Shown here piece after piece: positions 46,326-59,545 of a stretch of 64,000 bases of DNA. The stretch covers positions 30,036,001-30,100,000 of the forward strand of contig NC_133561.1 of the NCBI RefSeq assembly GCF_048773025.1, written 5' to 3'. Under the pieces are notes generated by a model that ran no database searches, was not told the DNA's origin, and was given only the letters and a program-made list of their open reading frames with translations. The stretch is from Camelus bactrianus (lineage: Eukaryota > Chordata > Mammalia > Artiodactyla > Camelidae). Position 1 is the first letter of the stretch. The number at the start of each line of letters is the position of its first letter. A program made the position numbers and the translations under genes.

Positions 46326-47194
46326 AGAAGGAAAATGCGTGATGTGTGTCCAGCTCCCCTCCAGCGCTCCCTGCGTCTTGGCGGCTGGGAAGCTGGGGGT
46401 CAGCCGGCTTCGGGTGGACTACCTCGGCCCCTAGGGCTGTCAGACTGAAGGCCGGCGGGTTAAGCTCTGCGCATCTGCTTATTCTTCTGCAACGTGACGT
46501 TCATCACACTTCATGAATATTCAACATGTAGGCGTGGCGTGTAGATTAAATGACCAAATGTAGCCCTTGGCCCAGTGCCTGGCACATCATAAGATTAGAA
46601 GATGCTAAGCTTTGTTATTAATTTTAGAGCCCAGTGCCTTTCTAAGCCTGCACTGCCTTCCCATCTCAGCACCAGGAGGAGTGGAATGGAATGTAAAGCT
46701 GTGGGGAACCTCAAGCCTGTTTAGCAGGGGAGGTGACATAACTCTCCCAAGCCAAGCCGTTCTGACTTGCCTTCACCCAGGAAGTTGATGACCTGAGGAA
46801 ATTCAAACTGGCCACTCCTGGGCTGCTGGGGAGGGAAGGGCAAACCCACGTTGGGCACCTATGCTACATCTTCCTGGTATTTCCTTCTCCTTTTTCACCC
46901 TCCAGGGCTCTCGGTCACAACCTGGAGACCTAGTGCCCCAGTTCTTGTTTGGCACCTTGTGTCAATGGATTCAGTGGCTCAAAAGCCGTGAAATGGCCCC
47001 AGTGGAGACTGGAGATGGGGAGCCGGGGAGCCGGGGATGGGTCATGGGAAGAGTCCAGGCGTTGCCTGCCTGGTTCGCTGACCTGGTCTCACTCTCAACA
47101 ACCTACCCTCTCCAAGGCACCAGGCTGTCTAAAATGCAAACCTACATGCGGTGTGCTTCCCCAGCCTAAACCTGCCAGCGGGGCCCCAGGGCGC

Positions 47195-47495
47195 CTCCAA
47201 GACAAAGGGTAGGCTGCTCCCAGTGGCACTTCAGACCCATCGCAATCTGGACCTTGTCCACATCTCCAGCCTCACCTCTCTTGACAAACCCCCACATCTC
47301 ACTGCCTCCTCACTCCCTGTGCTCTTCTGCCTTGCAAAACCTACCCATTTTCAAGACTTAGCCCAGTGGGGCTTCCTTGCGAATTCTCTCCCCATTTCCT
47401 TGCCCTCTCCCGCTCCCCTCCCTCTCCTTACACCTACCCTGGTTGAATTGACTCCTGTTTCTTTCATATTCCCACTGGAGGGATGCAACAAGCCC
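47195..47495 (+). repeat. L2 LINE fragment
   Basis: Cccatcgcaatctggacctt, actgcctcctcactccctgt, tttcaagacttagcccagtg. Resembles the L2 3' half. Confidence 0.55.
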
Positions 47496-47496
47496 A

Positions 47497-47694
47497 GTTA
47501 ACTTTGAGGTGTTTTGGGGGGAAGGGCAGGTAATTCGGTTTATTTTTATTTATTTATTTGTAACGGAGGTACTGGGTACTGAATCTAGGACCCCCTGCGT
47601 GCTAGGCATGCGCTCTACCACCGAGCTACACCCTCTCCCTTGAGTTTCAGATGAACACATTTCAGTGCTTATTCATCTGAAATTCAAAGTTAAC
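47497..47694. repeat. Nested inverted repeat interrupted by the SINE
   Basis: Gttaactttga at about 47497 pairs with tcaaagttaac ending 47694. Inside, tttcagatgaa (about 47645) pairs with ttcatctgaaa (about 47672). This may be a palindromic MITE into which the SINE inserted. Confidence 0.5.
47535..47640 (-). mobile_element. Camelid tRNA-Ala-derived SINE, antisense
   Basis: Ggtactgggtactgaatcta, gctaggcatgcgctctacca and ccgagctacaccctctccc give the reverse of the SINE head. Confidence 0.93.
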
Positions 47695-47929
47695 GAGGCA
47701 TCCTGTATTTTTATTTGCTAAATCTATCAACTCTCCACTGGACCCTGCACAGACTTCAACCCCAACCAGGGCCAAACTCAGCTTGTTTGGGGCTGTAACT
47801 CATGGGTTGCTTTTTATGAAAAGGAATTTTAAAATAGAAGTTCAAAATTAAGGACAAAAGTGAATATTTTTATTTAGAATGGGAAATAAACACAACAAAT
47901 TACAAATCTTTAAAAGCTAACAAGGCAGT

Positions 47930-48075
47930 GGGAGGGTATATAGCTCAGTGGTAGAGCACGTGCTTAGCAGGTACAAGGTCTTGGGTTCAATTCCCAGCAC
48001 TCCCGTTAAAAAATAATAATAACAATAATAATAATAAAATAAATAAACCTAATTATCTCCTCCCCCCAAAAAAGA
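47930..48075 (+). mobile_element. Camelid tRNA-Ala-derived SINE
   Basis: Gggagggtatatagctcagt, ggtagagcacgtgcttagca, gggttcaattcccagcac, with an AAT-rich tail and C-rich end. Confidence 0.95.
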
Positions 48076-49539
48076 AAAAAAATTTTAGTTAAAAAATTTT
48101 TTTAAGTTGACAAATACCAAAACCCCACAAAATCCTGAAAGATAGCTCTACACTTTTATGAATTAACTACCTAATGCCTCTTTGTTTGCTTTTTCTATGA
48201 CAATGACTTTTTAACTGTTATTTTCTCTAAAGAGGATTTAAAAAAATAAGTCAGTCTTTCCTTTGGTATGGTTGTTCAAAATTGAGTTTTTGTCAACAAT
48301 AGTTGACATGCATAAAATATGCTACAGGTTTATGTCCTACAAACACAGAAATTCTGATAAATTCTACTTCATGACATTTCCATTAGAAAAGAAGAAAGTA
48401 TATGGTTCATTTCTAATCATATATACCACATTACTGAGTAAATGTTTCCACTTCCGCTTTTAATGAAAACCAAATCTCTGCCTTACAATTTCACATGTCT
48501 GATGCCTGGAAGAATTGCTGACACATTTTCTTCTGGCTCCATACATCTCAAACTTTGCTTCTCTTCTAATATCCACACACTTCCGGTCATAAGAGTCAGC
48601 ACAATGGGTGGAAGGAATATTCCTGAATGCCATTCTTCCACCAGGATGGGTAGCAATATCTTAACCACACACAGATGTGATTCCAAGCCATGTAAATACA
48701 ACTCTCTAAAGACCAAATGCATCCCCAAGTCAGCTGCTCCTTGTTCAGATCCCCTAGGTACTGTGGCCTCTCTAATGTCACCTGACATCAGGGGAAGTGT
48801 GACAGAGGGGAGGCCAGAATGGAAAAGGACCATGAACCTAACTGATGAAGGTAAACTTATGTTACTTCTGTGAATTTTGTAAGAATATATGAGACGGGAA
48901 CTTCCTTCACTAAACAGCAAATCCCCTGACCACAGACCCTAGGATAATATATTGCATTTATCTGTTTTTTCTAATTTAATTTTATTTTTAATCAAAGATT
49001 TCCAGGTATGTAATTTTAGATGGCATGTATATGATGAAACCTGCAGGCAGTTGCCCCAGACCTCCCTACCTACCTATTCCTACGCTCTGTAGGGAACAGT
49101 TTTCAACATTCAGCTTCCTCTTTGGCTATTTAGCTTTGTAATTCTAAGGAACATGCCTTTGTTGCATTTCTGAACTCTTTGTTTTAGAAATGAGCTATCA
49201 ACTTGCTCCAATGGAATAGAAAGACTGAGTTCCTGTATAACAGCCCATGCAGGCACACTCACTTCCTTCCCGATCCTGCCAACACAAACATGTCACCATA
49301 GCACCTCTTCCGAGGCAACACGTCCCTCAAGTCCACCCAGGGCATCCTGAGCCATGGGGAGAAGCCAAAGTCCTGCTCTCCTGCTCTAGTGCCCCAGCTT
49401 GCTGCAGGGAGAATCAGAAGAATGGGATCAGGGCCAGATGTTTCCTGTGCCTTTCATTCCATCATCTGACATTTCTCAGGGTCCCAAACTCAAAATTCAG
49501 AGGCTGGAGGAGCGAGGCTCACAGTACTAGCTAACAAGG

Positions 49540-49770
49540 AGTGTGCTCACTGATCGACACAGCACTGTATTAAGCACTTACATCCCTTATCACTTTCAAT
49601 CTTCACACATGCTCCACTCCTCGGGGCAGATGGTGTTTTTGTGTCTATTGTTTTAAAGGAGGAAGCTGAGACAACGCTATCAAGAACCTTGCCCGGGGGC
49701 ACCCAGGGAGTAAGCCGATGATCAGGATGCAATCTAAACAGCCTGATTCCAGCATCTCCATCCTTAACCA
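49540..49770 (-). repeat. MIR remnant, antisense
   Basis: Actgtattaagcacttacat, ctcctcggggcagatggtgt, then gggcacccagggagtaagcc. Confidence 0.6.
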
Positions 49771-50659
49771 CTTCAGTCTACCAGACAGGAAGGAGCGTCT
49801 GATCCAGCCTTCTCACTTCCAGAGGAAGAAGCAGCTGGGACTCACACAGAAGACGTGTCTTGCCCAAAGCTGAATAGTGCTGGGGTAGGGGCCAGAACCC
49901 ACATCCCCACACTCTCAATCCTGTGCTCTTTTCATTCATATGCCCTTTTGTCACCTCTTCTAATTTCAAACCTTCCTACTATGCAAATAAAGACACCTCT
50001 TCCCTTGAAGCTAAGGAAAAACAGAGCAGCGAATGGTACAGGGTCTGGCTTCAGAAGGCCCTTCCCAGCCAACAAATCCAGGCTCATCAGCAGAAACTGT
50101 GATTCTGCAGAAATCAGATGTGGTTTCTCCCTGATTGGTAAAATGAACCGTGTCAGTTGAAACGAGCCGCTCCCCTGGGCACTGGGAGCCAGGGAGTTCC
50201 TGGGAAGGGCTTCAGGGCAGCAGACCTGGGGGGAGGAGGGGGTTGGCCTGGAGGCCATCGGCTAGCTGCGTAGGCAGAGTAAGTGGGCAGCGGAGGGAGG
50301 CCTGATGGTCTGAAATACTTGCGGTGTGACAGCAGGCCAGGCGTGAGGACTACATCTTGCTTCCACATTCTTTCCTGGAGGAAACCCCAACCAGCAGACC
50401 GCCGTGGTATCACCCCAGCTCTTAGGATGCAGTCCATTCAGAAAGCCCGAGGCTTTGCTTACACCTCCTTTCCTAGAGGACTTTTTTCCCCGGGTAGCTA
50501 AACATCCATCAAATCCAGGTACAGATTTATTCAGTCTGGCACACTGAGCGGGAGCCAGCTGGGGCATCTCATAGAAGTGGAGCTAGGATTTTCGGCTTAG
50601 GGCTCAAACTTAAAGCGAGATGCAGTTCCTCCAGGAATTTCTCTCACCACCCTCACTGT

Positions 50660-50960
50660 GCTCTCTCCCCTGAGACTTGTGGACTTAGTTTGTGCTCTGG
50701 TCAATTTCACTTCCGGTTAGTTGAGCCGTTCTGGAATCTCTCTCCCAACAGAATTGAAGCTTGAGAAGGACTGAGTCTGTGTCTCCACATCAGAGAGCGC
50801 GTTCCACTAGCACCCTGATGGCTTTTTTTAGTTTGAGAAACTAAGGTCAAGTTCGTGCTTGGATATAAACTCCATGATGGCAGGGGTCTGGCTTGTTCAT
50901 TAGTTTACCTCCTCTAGCCTAGTAGGCACTCCAATAATGCTTATTACATGAATGTATGGA
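50660..50960 (+). repeat. L2 LINE fragment
   Basis: Ggatataaactccatgatgg, caggggtctggcttgttcat, gtaggcactccaataatgct, ending cttattacatgaatg. L2 3' terminus. Confidence 0.6.
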
Positions 50961-52079
50961 TGACAGGAAATGGGGCCTCCCAGAGGCAGAGACAATTGCA
51001 TGGTTCTTTGGTGCGCGGGGTTTTGGTGAGTTCAACACGAACAGTTTGCCTGCTAGGCAGGAACCTGGTGGAGAGGGAATCCCTGGATTCATACCACAGG
51101 AACACTAATCTGCTGTGCCTCTTAAGTGAAACCCTTCCTTTAAAAAAACATCAGAGAGGTCAGGCCCAAAAGGTTTGCATGCTTCTCTCGCGGTGTCCAG
51201 AGCAGTCAGCGCCCAGGAAGGACTGGAGGCAGAATAACTCTGGCTGTCAAAGGTTTGAATTGTATAGGTTTTTTCCCTTTCGGAGTATGCATCTTTGTTG
51301 AGAAGTAAACAAAATGCGGTAGCAGAGGAAACAATTCTGAATATGACATTTTATAGACATTGAAGAATTATCAAAAAGCAAGGGAGAAAAAATTCAATTT
51401 GGCCAGCTGTATCAGAGAAAAAGTTAATCATGTACAGACTACAGATCCAAGATGTCTGATTCATTCTTCTGAGCAATCGGTGAAATATATGGAATGCCAC
51501 CCCCCAAAACACACATACGCACGAACTTTTCCTACGATGCCCACCTGCAGACCTTCAGGAGTCCATGAACTCTACATTTAAAACCTTAAAAGACTTGGGT
51601 TTTGGTCCAGTTTATGCTGGCTGTATAATTTTGGATAGGTCAGCCTTTTTGTGCCTCAGTTTCCTTATCTGGAGAAGTGGGGGTGGAAACTTCCGCCCTG
51701 CCCTCTTCTTACAAATTGTATGCTGTATTCCCATGTGAGGCATGATGAGCACACAGGGAGGGGCGCTCGTCCGGAAAGGAAGAGGTGCCTTTTCTCTCTT
51801 CCTATTTGCCTAAGAGCAGATTACGACATGCTCAGTGATGAAGTCACAGAAAGGGAAACTGATCTGATGCTGGAAGGAGCTGCCCACCTGGTCTTCCCTT
51901 TGGGTTTGTTCAGGCTAGTCCTGCCTGTAGAAGGGTCTTCCCAGGGCTGGGGGCTTGGAGCACTTTTCCCTTAGGAAGAAGCAGGGGTGAATAATTTCTG
52001 GCTTCTCTAGATCTACAGTCCTCACGCTCCTTGGAAAGCCAGATGATGCCAGTTTATGGAATGAGCCTAGGACTTAAGA

Positions 52080-52195
52080 GTGACCAACCGTCCCAGTTTG
52101 CCTGGGACTAAGGAGTTTCCTAGGACACAGGACTTCCAGTCTTAAAGACAGAAAAGTCCTGGGCAAACCAAGTCAAGTTGGTCACCCTGAGAAAG
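52080..52195 (+). mobile_element. Short palindromic DNA transposon (MITE), copy 2
   Basis: Gtgaccaaccgtcccagttt at the start and ttggtcaccctg at the end form inverted repeats. Inside, cctgggactaagg pairs roughly with gtcctgggcaaacc. A related copy is at 22672-22780. Confidence 0.55.
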
Positions 52196-52197
52196 AA

Positions 52198-52385
52198 GGG
52201 CTGGATCTGACCTCTGGTTTTGCCACTTACTAGTCGCTCGTGTGACCTTGGGCCAGTCCCATAAGGCTATCTTCTAATAGCCTCAGTTTTCTCATCTGTA
52301 AGATGGTGCGAATGAAGATTGACACTGTGATATATAAGACAGCTCTTAGCTGAAGGGAGAAACTCAATGAATGTTTTTTAATCTG
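52198..52385 (+). repeat. MIR remnant
   Basis: Ggttttgccacttactagtc, gctcgtgtgaccttgggcca, then cagttttctcatctgtaaga: close to the MIR consensus. Confidence 0.8.
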
Positions 52386-53259
52386 AAAATGCCAGCAGTG
52401 GGAATGTAACTCACTGAGGAGCATCCGTACCTTTCTTCTTCCCCATCGGTAACCCTCTTACTCACAAGCAGCCTCTGCACATCATCCTGTGCCCTCCGTC
52501 CCCACACACAGTACTGCTTTATGCTCAGAATGCCACCTAAACGGGGCAATGCCTTTATCTCCCTTTTCCAGATGGAGAAGTGGAGGCTCAGTGATCAGAG
52601 GATTATGCAGCCAGGCAGAGCTAGGACTCCAACCGAAGCACCTTGTTTCTTTCTTCCCTCCCCCATGGGGCAGCTGCTAGTGCCTCCCCCAGCCTGGGAG
52701 CCCCAGGTTGTGAGACCCCCCAGGGTGCCCTGGAGGGCTGAGAAGGCTGATGGGAAGGAGAGCAGAAACACAAGCCATTCTCTGCATCACTCTCCCGTGG
52801 TTACCCTGCTGCCACAGCTCCGTTCCCAACAGTGCAGAGTGTTATGTTTGCTTCGTAACATTTTATCTTTTTTAATCATTAAAAAGTCACTCTTGTTTGG
52901 GTCCAGAAAAATCGTAGAGACCACAGAAAAATAGAAGGAAAGAAAAATGACAGCTCATAGTCATTCTATGCAAGAATAAACTTGGAGCCATTTTTAACTC
53001 AAGATCACTAGAGAACAATGTTTAGCAGGTGCACAGAGTGACCTATAACTCCAGGCTTAACCCTCACAAGCGCCCTAACTTGAATCTACTTTAGTCACTT
53101 ATATATTCACTCACCAAATACTCGCTGGGTCCTTACAACTTGCCAGGCTCTGTGAGAGGTTCTGGGAATACGATGGCGGACAGCACCAGCAGTCCTGCCC
53201 CCGGGCCTGGGAGCGGTAGGGGAGACGGGCCATTAAAACTAGTCGTGGTCACTACATCA

Positions 53260-53450
53260 CCCTTGCCATTCAAGAGCTGGCCTCCGTGCTCCTCCCTTTC
53301 AGTGTATTACTTTATTTCACCCTTACAAACCGGTAAGGAGGTACTATATTCAGCCACATTACAGATAGAAAGAATTTAGGTAAAAAGAGTTTGAATGCTT
53401 GGATAAGGCCATAGAGCTAGTAAGGGTCTGGACCATAGAGTTTGATGGTG
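53260..53450 (-). repeat. MIR-like remnant, antisense
   Basis: Cccttacaaaccggtaagga, acagatagaaagaatttagg and ataaggccatagagctagta follow a reversed MIR. Confidence 0.5.
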
Positions 53451-54723
53451 GGATGAGGTGAGGGTTATAACAGTGCTGCCCTAGGGGAGGTGTATAAGGG
53501 GGTGGGGGTCCCTAACCTGGTCCACAAGTCAGGGAAGACCTCCCGACAGAAGTGAGGTTTAACCAGAAACATGGGAGAGGAACCCCAGAAAAGAACTGAA
53601 TTCCATTCTTTCCTCCAGATCACCCACTAGACTCCAATGTCCTCCCCAGAAGTCCTGTCCTATCTTTGTCCCAAGCTGTGGCTCTTCAAAGGACTTATAT
53701 ATGTCATCCTCATGTATCCTACTTTCCAGCCCTTCTATCCTGGGTGTCCCCCATGAACCATCCTCAATGGCTCCCTGCACTCAACCTCCTACCCAAGATC
53801 TTGCCTTGTCCCCTTTTCTTAGAGGCATCTTGGAAATTTCCCTTCTCCTTTTCCGGAAAACTTTTCAAGCTCAGCCCGGAACCCCATTTTTTTCCCCAGC
53901 ACCAATTATTAATCACAGTTATTAATCAGGCTAAAATGGCCATGCTCAAGTTCCCCCAAATTCCAGACAGGGTCGGGCAGGGACGTGATGAGGAGAAATA
54001 TGGGACTTTTCAGCTCCACACCCCACGCCCCAGAAAGGCAGGGCAAGAGCGAGTCCTGAGGGAACTTGAAGAGCCTGGGCACCTCCCCCTAACCGAGGTG
54101 CAGACTCAGCCCTCTCCCCACGTGCACTCAGCTTTCACGCCAGCGGGTGCACTCTCCTCCTGCTTTCCCTCAAATGACCCCAGGTTCAAAGGGCAGAGGG
54201 AGGGTGGATGCTGATCACAGGGTGGCAGATACCAGAGGAGCCTGTCACTGACTCCCTTCTGCCTCTCGGCAGCTCTGCCAAGCCTGGGGAGGCTCAGAGA
54301 TGCCTGGCAAATGGCAACCCCTGCATCCACCTGCTGCAACGAAGCTAATAAGGGAGAAAGGCTGGCTCTGGAGCAGAGACTGAGCTTTTGCCAAAGAAAG
54401 ACACACCCAGATTCTGTTAGCCTTGCATACACTTCCTCTTCCAGGGAATTCCTGTTCCTGGAATTCTAACCTCAGTGAACTCCCAGAGCCTGAGGGGGAG
54501 GAGGAGAACCTGGGAGGGGGCCAATGGTGACATCCAAGGTCCTGTTCAAGGGAAAAGGCCTGATGTGACAGCAAAAAGAGACTTTGACAAGGACAGCTCT
54601 ACCTCTGAAAGCTGCAGAAGCCATCAGTGTTGTAGTAGAAGTAACAGTTGCAGCAAACACTTAAGTCGTGCTGGCTACGTGTGAAGCCCTGCTCTGAAAT
54701 GCCCTATAGACTCCGGCACATAC

Positions 54724-54724
<1 letters not shown>

Positions 54725-54784
<60 letters not shown>
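54725..54784 (+). repeat. (TA)n(CA)n microsatellite
   Basis: Five TA steps then about 25 uninterrupted CA units, a likely polymorphic locus. Confidence 0.97.
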
Positions 54785-54786
<2 letters not shown>

Positions 54787-54949
54787 GATATACACATGCT
54801 TCACTGAGGCCCTTTACAGGTTCTGGGTCCTGTTGCTAACCTAGTATTTTGACGGCATCATTTTAACTTACAAAATCTGCTTTATCATCACATCATTCAT
54901 TGATCTAACACACTGAGCTTTGACTATATCTCACTGTTGATGAAAATAT

Positions 54950-55440
54950 CAATAAAAAATCTATAATAGGAATGAAAAGTTTTCTTGGAGCCAAACTGAG
55001 ACTATACCCGGAAGGCACTCTCAGATAACTCTGAGGAACTGCTCCTGAGAAGCATGGTTCTCAGCAGTTTTATGTCTCATCAGAACAAAGAACATCAAAC
55101 AAGTCAGGGATACATTCCTTCAAGGTTTCAAAAAAAAAAACACCAGATCAGTGTGTATACAGCGAGGCAGTGTGGCCTTAGAAGCTGGGAAGGGAGATTT
55201 GTCATCAAAGGGGTACAAGTATTGGTGTCCCAGGAAGGGAGGCATTTAATCTTTATTTTTAACATGGACATTCTTTACTCCTGGTCAATGTGCCCTTTTT
55301 TTTTTCATAATTAAAGCAGATGCACAATATATGTTTGATAGACCACAAACAGGCTGTTCTAGTTGGCATAAAATTCAAGTTAACTCATGTCTAAGCCAGA
55401 ATGACTTCCTCATACCTTAATATGTGAAATTGTCTTTTAT
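54950..55440. other. Possible ancient LTR-like repeat, unresolved
   Basis: It has ttcttggagccaaactgaga, aactctgaggaactgctcct and gacttcctcataccttaata. This reads like an old mammalian LTR fossil. Ends and family are not determined. Confidence 0.3.
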
Positions 55441-58400
55441 CACCACACACTGAGAATAAAAAAAAAAAAAGTTCCTTCTCTTAAAGAGCTAAGACTCTAG
55501 AGGGAGAGGCATAAATACAAAGACAACCTGTCACAGAAGAGTAAGAGCTTTGAAAAGGGAAAGACACCAGTTGTGGGAACTCACTGAGAGGTACTTAATG
55601 TACATCGAAGTGTATGGGGTAGAGGCTATCAGAGAAGACTTTCAGGTGGAGGTGTGCCCCTGGCTGAGTCTTCAAGAATGCATAGGCGTTAGTCAAGGGA
55701 ATGGAAAAGAAAGCATGCTAGACGGAGGCCTGGAGATAGCTGAGGATGGCAAGTCCTGGGAAACACACCGGTCAACACGGGCAGAGTTTGAAAGCGAAGT
55801 GGGAAGGAGGATGGCAGGAAGGCATGAGATGAGATCACTAGACCCTCAGAGTTCTCACCAAATGAGCTTGTGTCAGAGAAGACTCACTGCATTGGTCCCA
55901 GGCTGTCCTTCAAGCCACCCTAGCTAACGCCATGTCAAATAAAGGCAAACTATTCTCACCAAGCTATGCTCAAAGTTCATATTCATGAGCAAGTAAATGA
56001 TAGTTATTGATGGAAGTCATTGTTTTGAGATGGTTTGTTTTTGGCAACAGATGATCAAAACAGTAGCGTTAAAGATGAGGGGGCTGAGTAAGAGGAGGGT
56101 TAAGTGGAAAACAAAAGCATCATGACTGGATGCCAGCATCTTGATCCTCCAGGCCCCACAGCTGGTTGGAAGCATGCATTGTTTGGCCCACATGGAAGCT
56201 AATTATACCAGCTAATGAATATCAGTATATAATTCTAGATGGTGCTAAAGGGCCCTGAGTCGCCAAATACCGAGCACATCCCTGGAATCTGAGTATAAGG
56301 GCAGGAATGGGGAAGGATGCCAGTAGCTCAAAGGGTACAGACTGCTAAAGTGATGTCAGCCTTTTTAATAGCCAGCCATGGGCCTCCACCCTTTCCCTCG
56401 TCCTATCAATGATTTTGTCACTTGGTTGGAAAAACTTTAGGAGGCCCTGCTTATCAAAGTTGCTGAAGATACGAAGCTTGGAAGGCTAGTGGGCATAGGA
56501 AACGACAGAATGAGCCATGCTGAAGTCTAAGCCCAAGTCGGATCTGGAGAAAAGGGAAAATCTTCACTTGTTTTCTATGTAAACTTCTGAATTGGTTGAC
56601 TTTTTTTTTAATATAACTAAAGCATACAATTTGACAAGATTTGAGGTACGTATATACTCATAAAACCATCACCTCGGCCAGGACTATGAACACACCCAGC
56701 ACCCCCAAGCATCTTCTCCTGCCCCACTCTACTCCTCCTCTTCTGCCCCTCTCATTCGTGTCCCCAACCCCACTCCTGCCAAGACAACCGCTGATCTTTC
56801 TGACACATAGATTTGTTTGGATTTTCTAGTATATTACATAAACAGCATGCTACAGTATTTTGTCTTTATTGTCTGGCTTCTTTAACTCGCTGTAATTCAT
56901 CCCCAAGTTTCATCCATGGTGTTACACACATGAGTAGTTCATTTCTCTTTATTACTGAGCAGTGTACAGATATGCCACAATTCCTTTCCATTCACCTTAT
57001 CCATTCACCTTCTAGTGGACATTTGGGCCGTCGCCAGTTTCAAACTATCACAAATAAAGCTGCTGTGAACATTTGTGTAGAAGTTTTTGTATGGACACAT
57101 GCTTTCTTTTCTTTTGGGTAAATGCCCTGGGGGGAAATGATTGGCTCATGTGGCAGATGTCTGTTTAGTTATTTAAGAAACTGCCACCCCTGCCCCCAGG
57201 AGCAAAGCCTGCTGCCGTGTCCTGCCCACCCTCCACCGCACACAGTGGGGTGTCGCTCCAGGACCTTGCTTCAGACCTGTAACTCCCCCTATCCGTTAAA
57301 CCATCGATGTCCATAAAAAAAAAGAAAGAAAGGAAAAAAGAAACTACCTAAGTGGTTGTACCATTTTACATTCCCATCAATGCAAATCCTCACCAACACT
57401 CAGTAGGCTAGTCTTTTTAAATTTTAGCCGTTCTCATAAATTCCGATGTAGTAGCACATCATTGCAGTTTTCATTTGCGTTTCCCTGACGACTCGTGATG
57501 TTGAGCATTTTCCATTGCTTATTTGTCACCCGTATAATATTCTTGGTGAAGTTCAAATATTTTGCCCATTTTTTACATTGAATTGTTTGGTTCTTATCAT
57601 AAGGTTTAGAGAGCACTTTAATATTTTCTGAACACAAATCTTATCACACACACGCTTTGCCAATATTTTCTCCCATTCTGTGGCTTGTCTTTACATTCTC
57701 TTAACGGTGCCTTCTGAAGAGCAGAACATTTTCATTTTGGTGATGTCTGCAAAAAGTTAATAAACAGAAACGTCAATTAAAAGAGAGTCCAGAAGGGGGA
57801 GCTCCTATGCTCTGTGATGGTAACAGAGCCCAAGAGGAAGAAGAAAGACTCCTCTACTTTTCAGGCAAGGCTCAGCCAATGAAAAGCCATGGACTCCGTT
57901 TACTAGAGCCCTCCCAACCTCCTTGTCCTCCCTGTGACAGTGATCTTCTTCCCTTGCCATGTGGGGACTCGCATGTTGCTCACAACAGTTGCGGACAGCA
58001 AATTGCAATTCTCTGCTGATCCCAAATATCTTTGCTGGAGAACTAACTGGCAGTCTGTTTGTTTCAGGTCAACAAATCCAATTTATCAACTTGTTCTTTT
58101 ATGGATTGTGCATTTAGTGTGATGTCTATGGAATCTTTGCCTAAGCCAAGGTCACACAAATTTTCTCCCTTGTTTTCTTCTAGAAGTTTTATAATTTTAA
58201 GTTGTACATTTAAATCTATGATCCATTTTCATATATGGTGTGAGGAAAGGGTCAAATTTCATTTTTTTAAAATATAGATAACCAAGTTTTACAGCATCAT
58301 TCGCAGGAAGACTATCCTTTCTTCACCGAATGCCTTTTCATCTTTGTAAAAAATCTGTTACCAGATCTGTGCAGGTCTATTTCTGGAGTCACTATTCTGT

Positions 58401-59358
58401 TTCACTGATCTATTTATCTTGATACATTGTCTTGATTACCATAGCTTTGTAATACGCCTTCAAATCAGGAAGTGTTAGCTCTGCAAATTTATTCATCTTC
58501 TTCAAAGTTGTTTTAACTATTCTCAGTCCTTTGAATTTCTACATGAATTTTAGAATAAGCTTGTCAATTTCTACAAAAAGCATCTGTTGGAATTTTGATT
58601 GGTGTTTGTTGAATCTACAGATCAATTTGAGAAGAACTGCTATATTGAGTCTTCTGACCCATGGACAAGATATAACTCTCCATTTACTTAGGTCTTCTTT
58701 ACTTTCTCTCAGAAACGTTTTGTAGCTTTCACTGCCTAATTTTTTATTTAAACTTAGGTATTTCACATTCACATTTTGATGCCATTATAAATAGTATTTT
58801 TCAATTTTAATCTCTGTTCATTGCTATACATAGAAACAACTGAATTTTGAACTTAGAAACAATCAATTTTTTGTATATTAATCTGGTATCCTGTAACCTT
58901 GCTTCACTCACTTACTAGTTCCAATAACATTTTTGTAGACTTTATAAAATTTTCTATTTAGGCTAGGAATAAAGACAGTTTTATTTCTTCCTTTTCAATC
59001 TGGATGCATTTTACTTGTTTGTTTCTTTGTTTATGTATGCATGCATTTATTTTGCCTTATTACAGTGGAACTAGTAACTCAAATGCAATGTTAGATACAG
59101 GCGGTGAGAGTGAATACCCTTATATTGTTCCTGATATTAGGGAGAGTGTATTGAGTCTTTCTCCATTAAGTATGATGTTAGCTATGGAGGAAATTCTTTT
59201 CTAATACAAGCATTTGATACTATAAATTTCTTCCTAAGTATTGCTTTAGTAACATTCCACAAATTTAGAAGTGTTTCACTTAGTTTCCAAATATTTGGGA
59301 ATTTTCCAAATATTTTTCTCCTATTGATTTCTGATTTAATTCCATTATGATTAGAAAA

Positions 59359-59384
59359 TGTGTATGTGTGTGTGTGTGTGTGTA
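59359..59384 (+). repeat. (TG)n microsatellite inside L1
   Basis: About twelve TG units with one TA interruption. Confidence 0.9.
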
Positions 59385-59413
59385 TAATCTCCAGTTTACC
59401 TTTGACTAGTGTT

Positions 59414-59545
59414 TTTTACTTTTTGTTTGTTTTATGAGGGAGAGGTAATTAGGTTTATTTATATCTGGAAGAGGTACTGGGGATTGAACCCAGGACCTTG
59501 TGCATGCTAAGCACGGGCTCTACCACTTGAGCTACACCCGCCCCC
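59414..59545 (-). mobile_element. Camelid SINE inserted in L1, perfect 12-bp target duplication
   Basis: The reversed SINE head is seen: ggggattgaacccaggacct, gcatgctaagcacgggctct, ttgagctacacccgccccc. The flanks 59402-59413 and 59546-59557 are both ttgactagtgtt. Confidence 0.95.

Larger units (their letters stand above)
44111..47194. other. IL19 upstream flank, part
   Basis: Outside the listed MIRs and SINE, MIR-tail-like pieces occur near 44270-44325 and 46540-46620. No gene is seen. Confidence 0.45.
48076..52079. other. IL19 upstream flank, part
   Basis: Contains the listed MIR and L2 plus a short MIR core at 51600-51680. Open frames of about 145 codons on both strands at 48442-48920 have no recognisable product. 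Confidence 0.45.
52386..56604. other. IL19 upstream flank, part
   Basis: 53105-53230 is another copy of the unresolved old repeat. 55490-55900 reads like an eroded mid-repetitive element. An open frame of 182 codons at 53666-54214 has no recognisable domain and atypical composition. Confidence 0.4.

Noticed and set aside
48442-48920. Open frames of 143-145 codons on opposite strands
   Set aside because: Mirror frames on both strands with no family resemblance and no splice or poly(A) support.
53666-54214. 182-codon open frame on the plus strand
   Set aside because: No start context, no recognisable domain, low-complexity Pro/Ser/Phe-rich composition, and overlapping open frames on the other strand. 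It fits chance in GC-moderate DNA.
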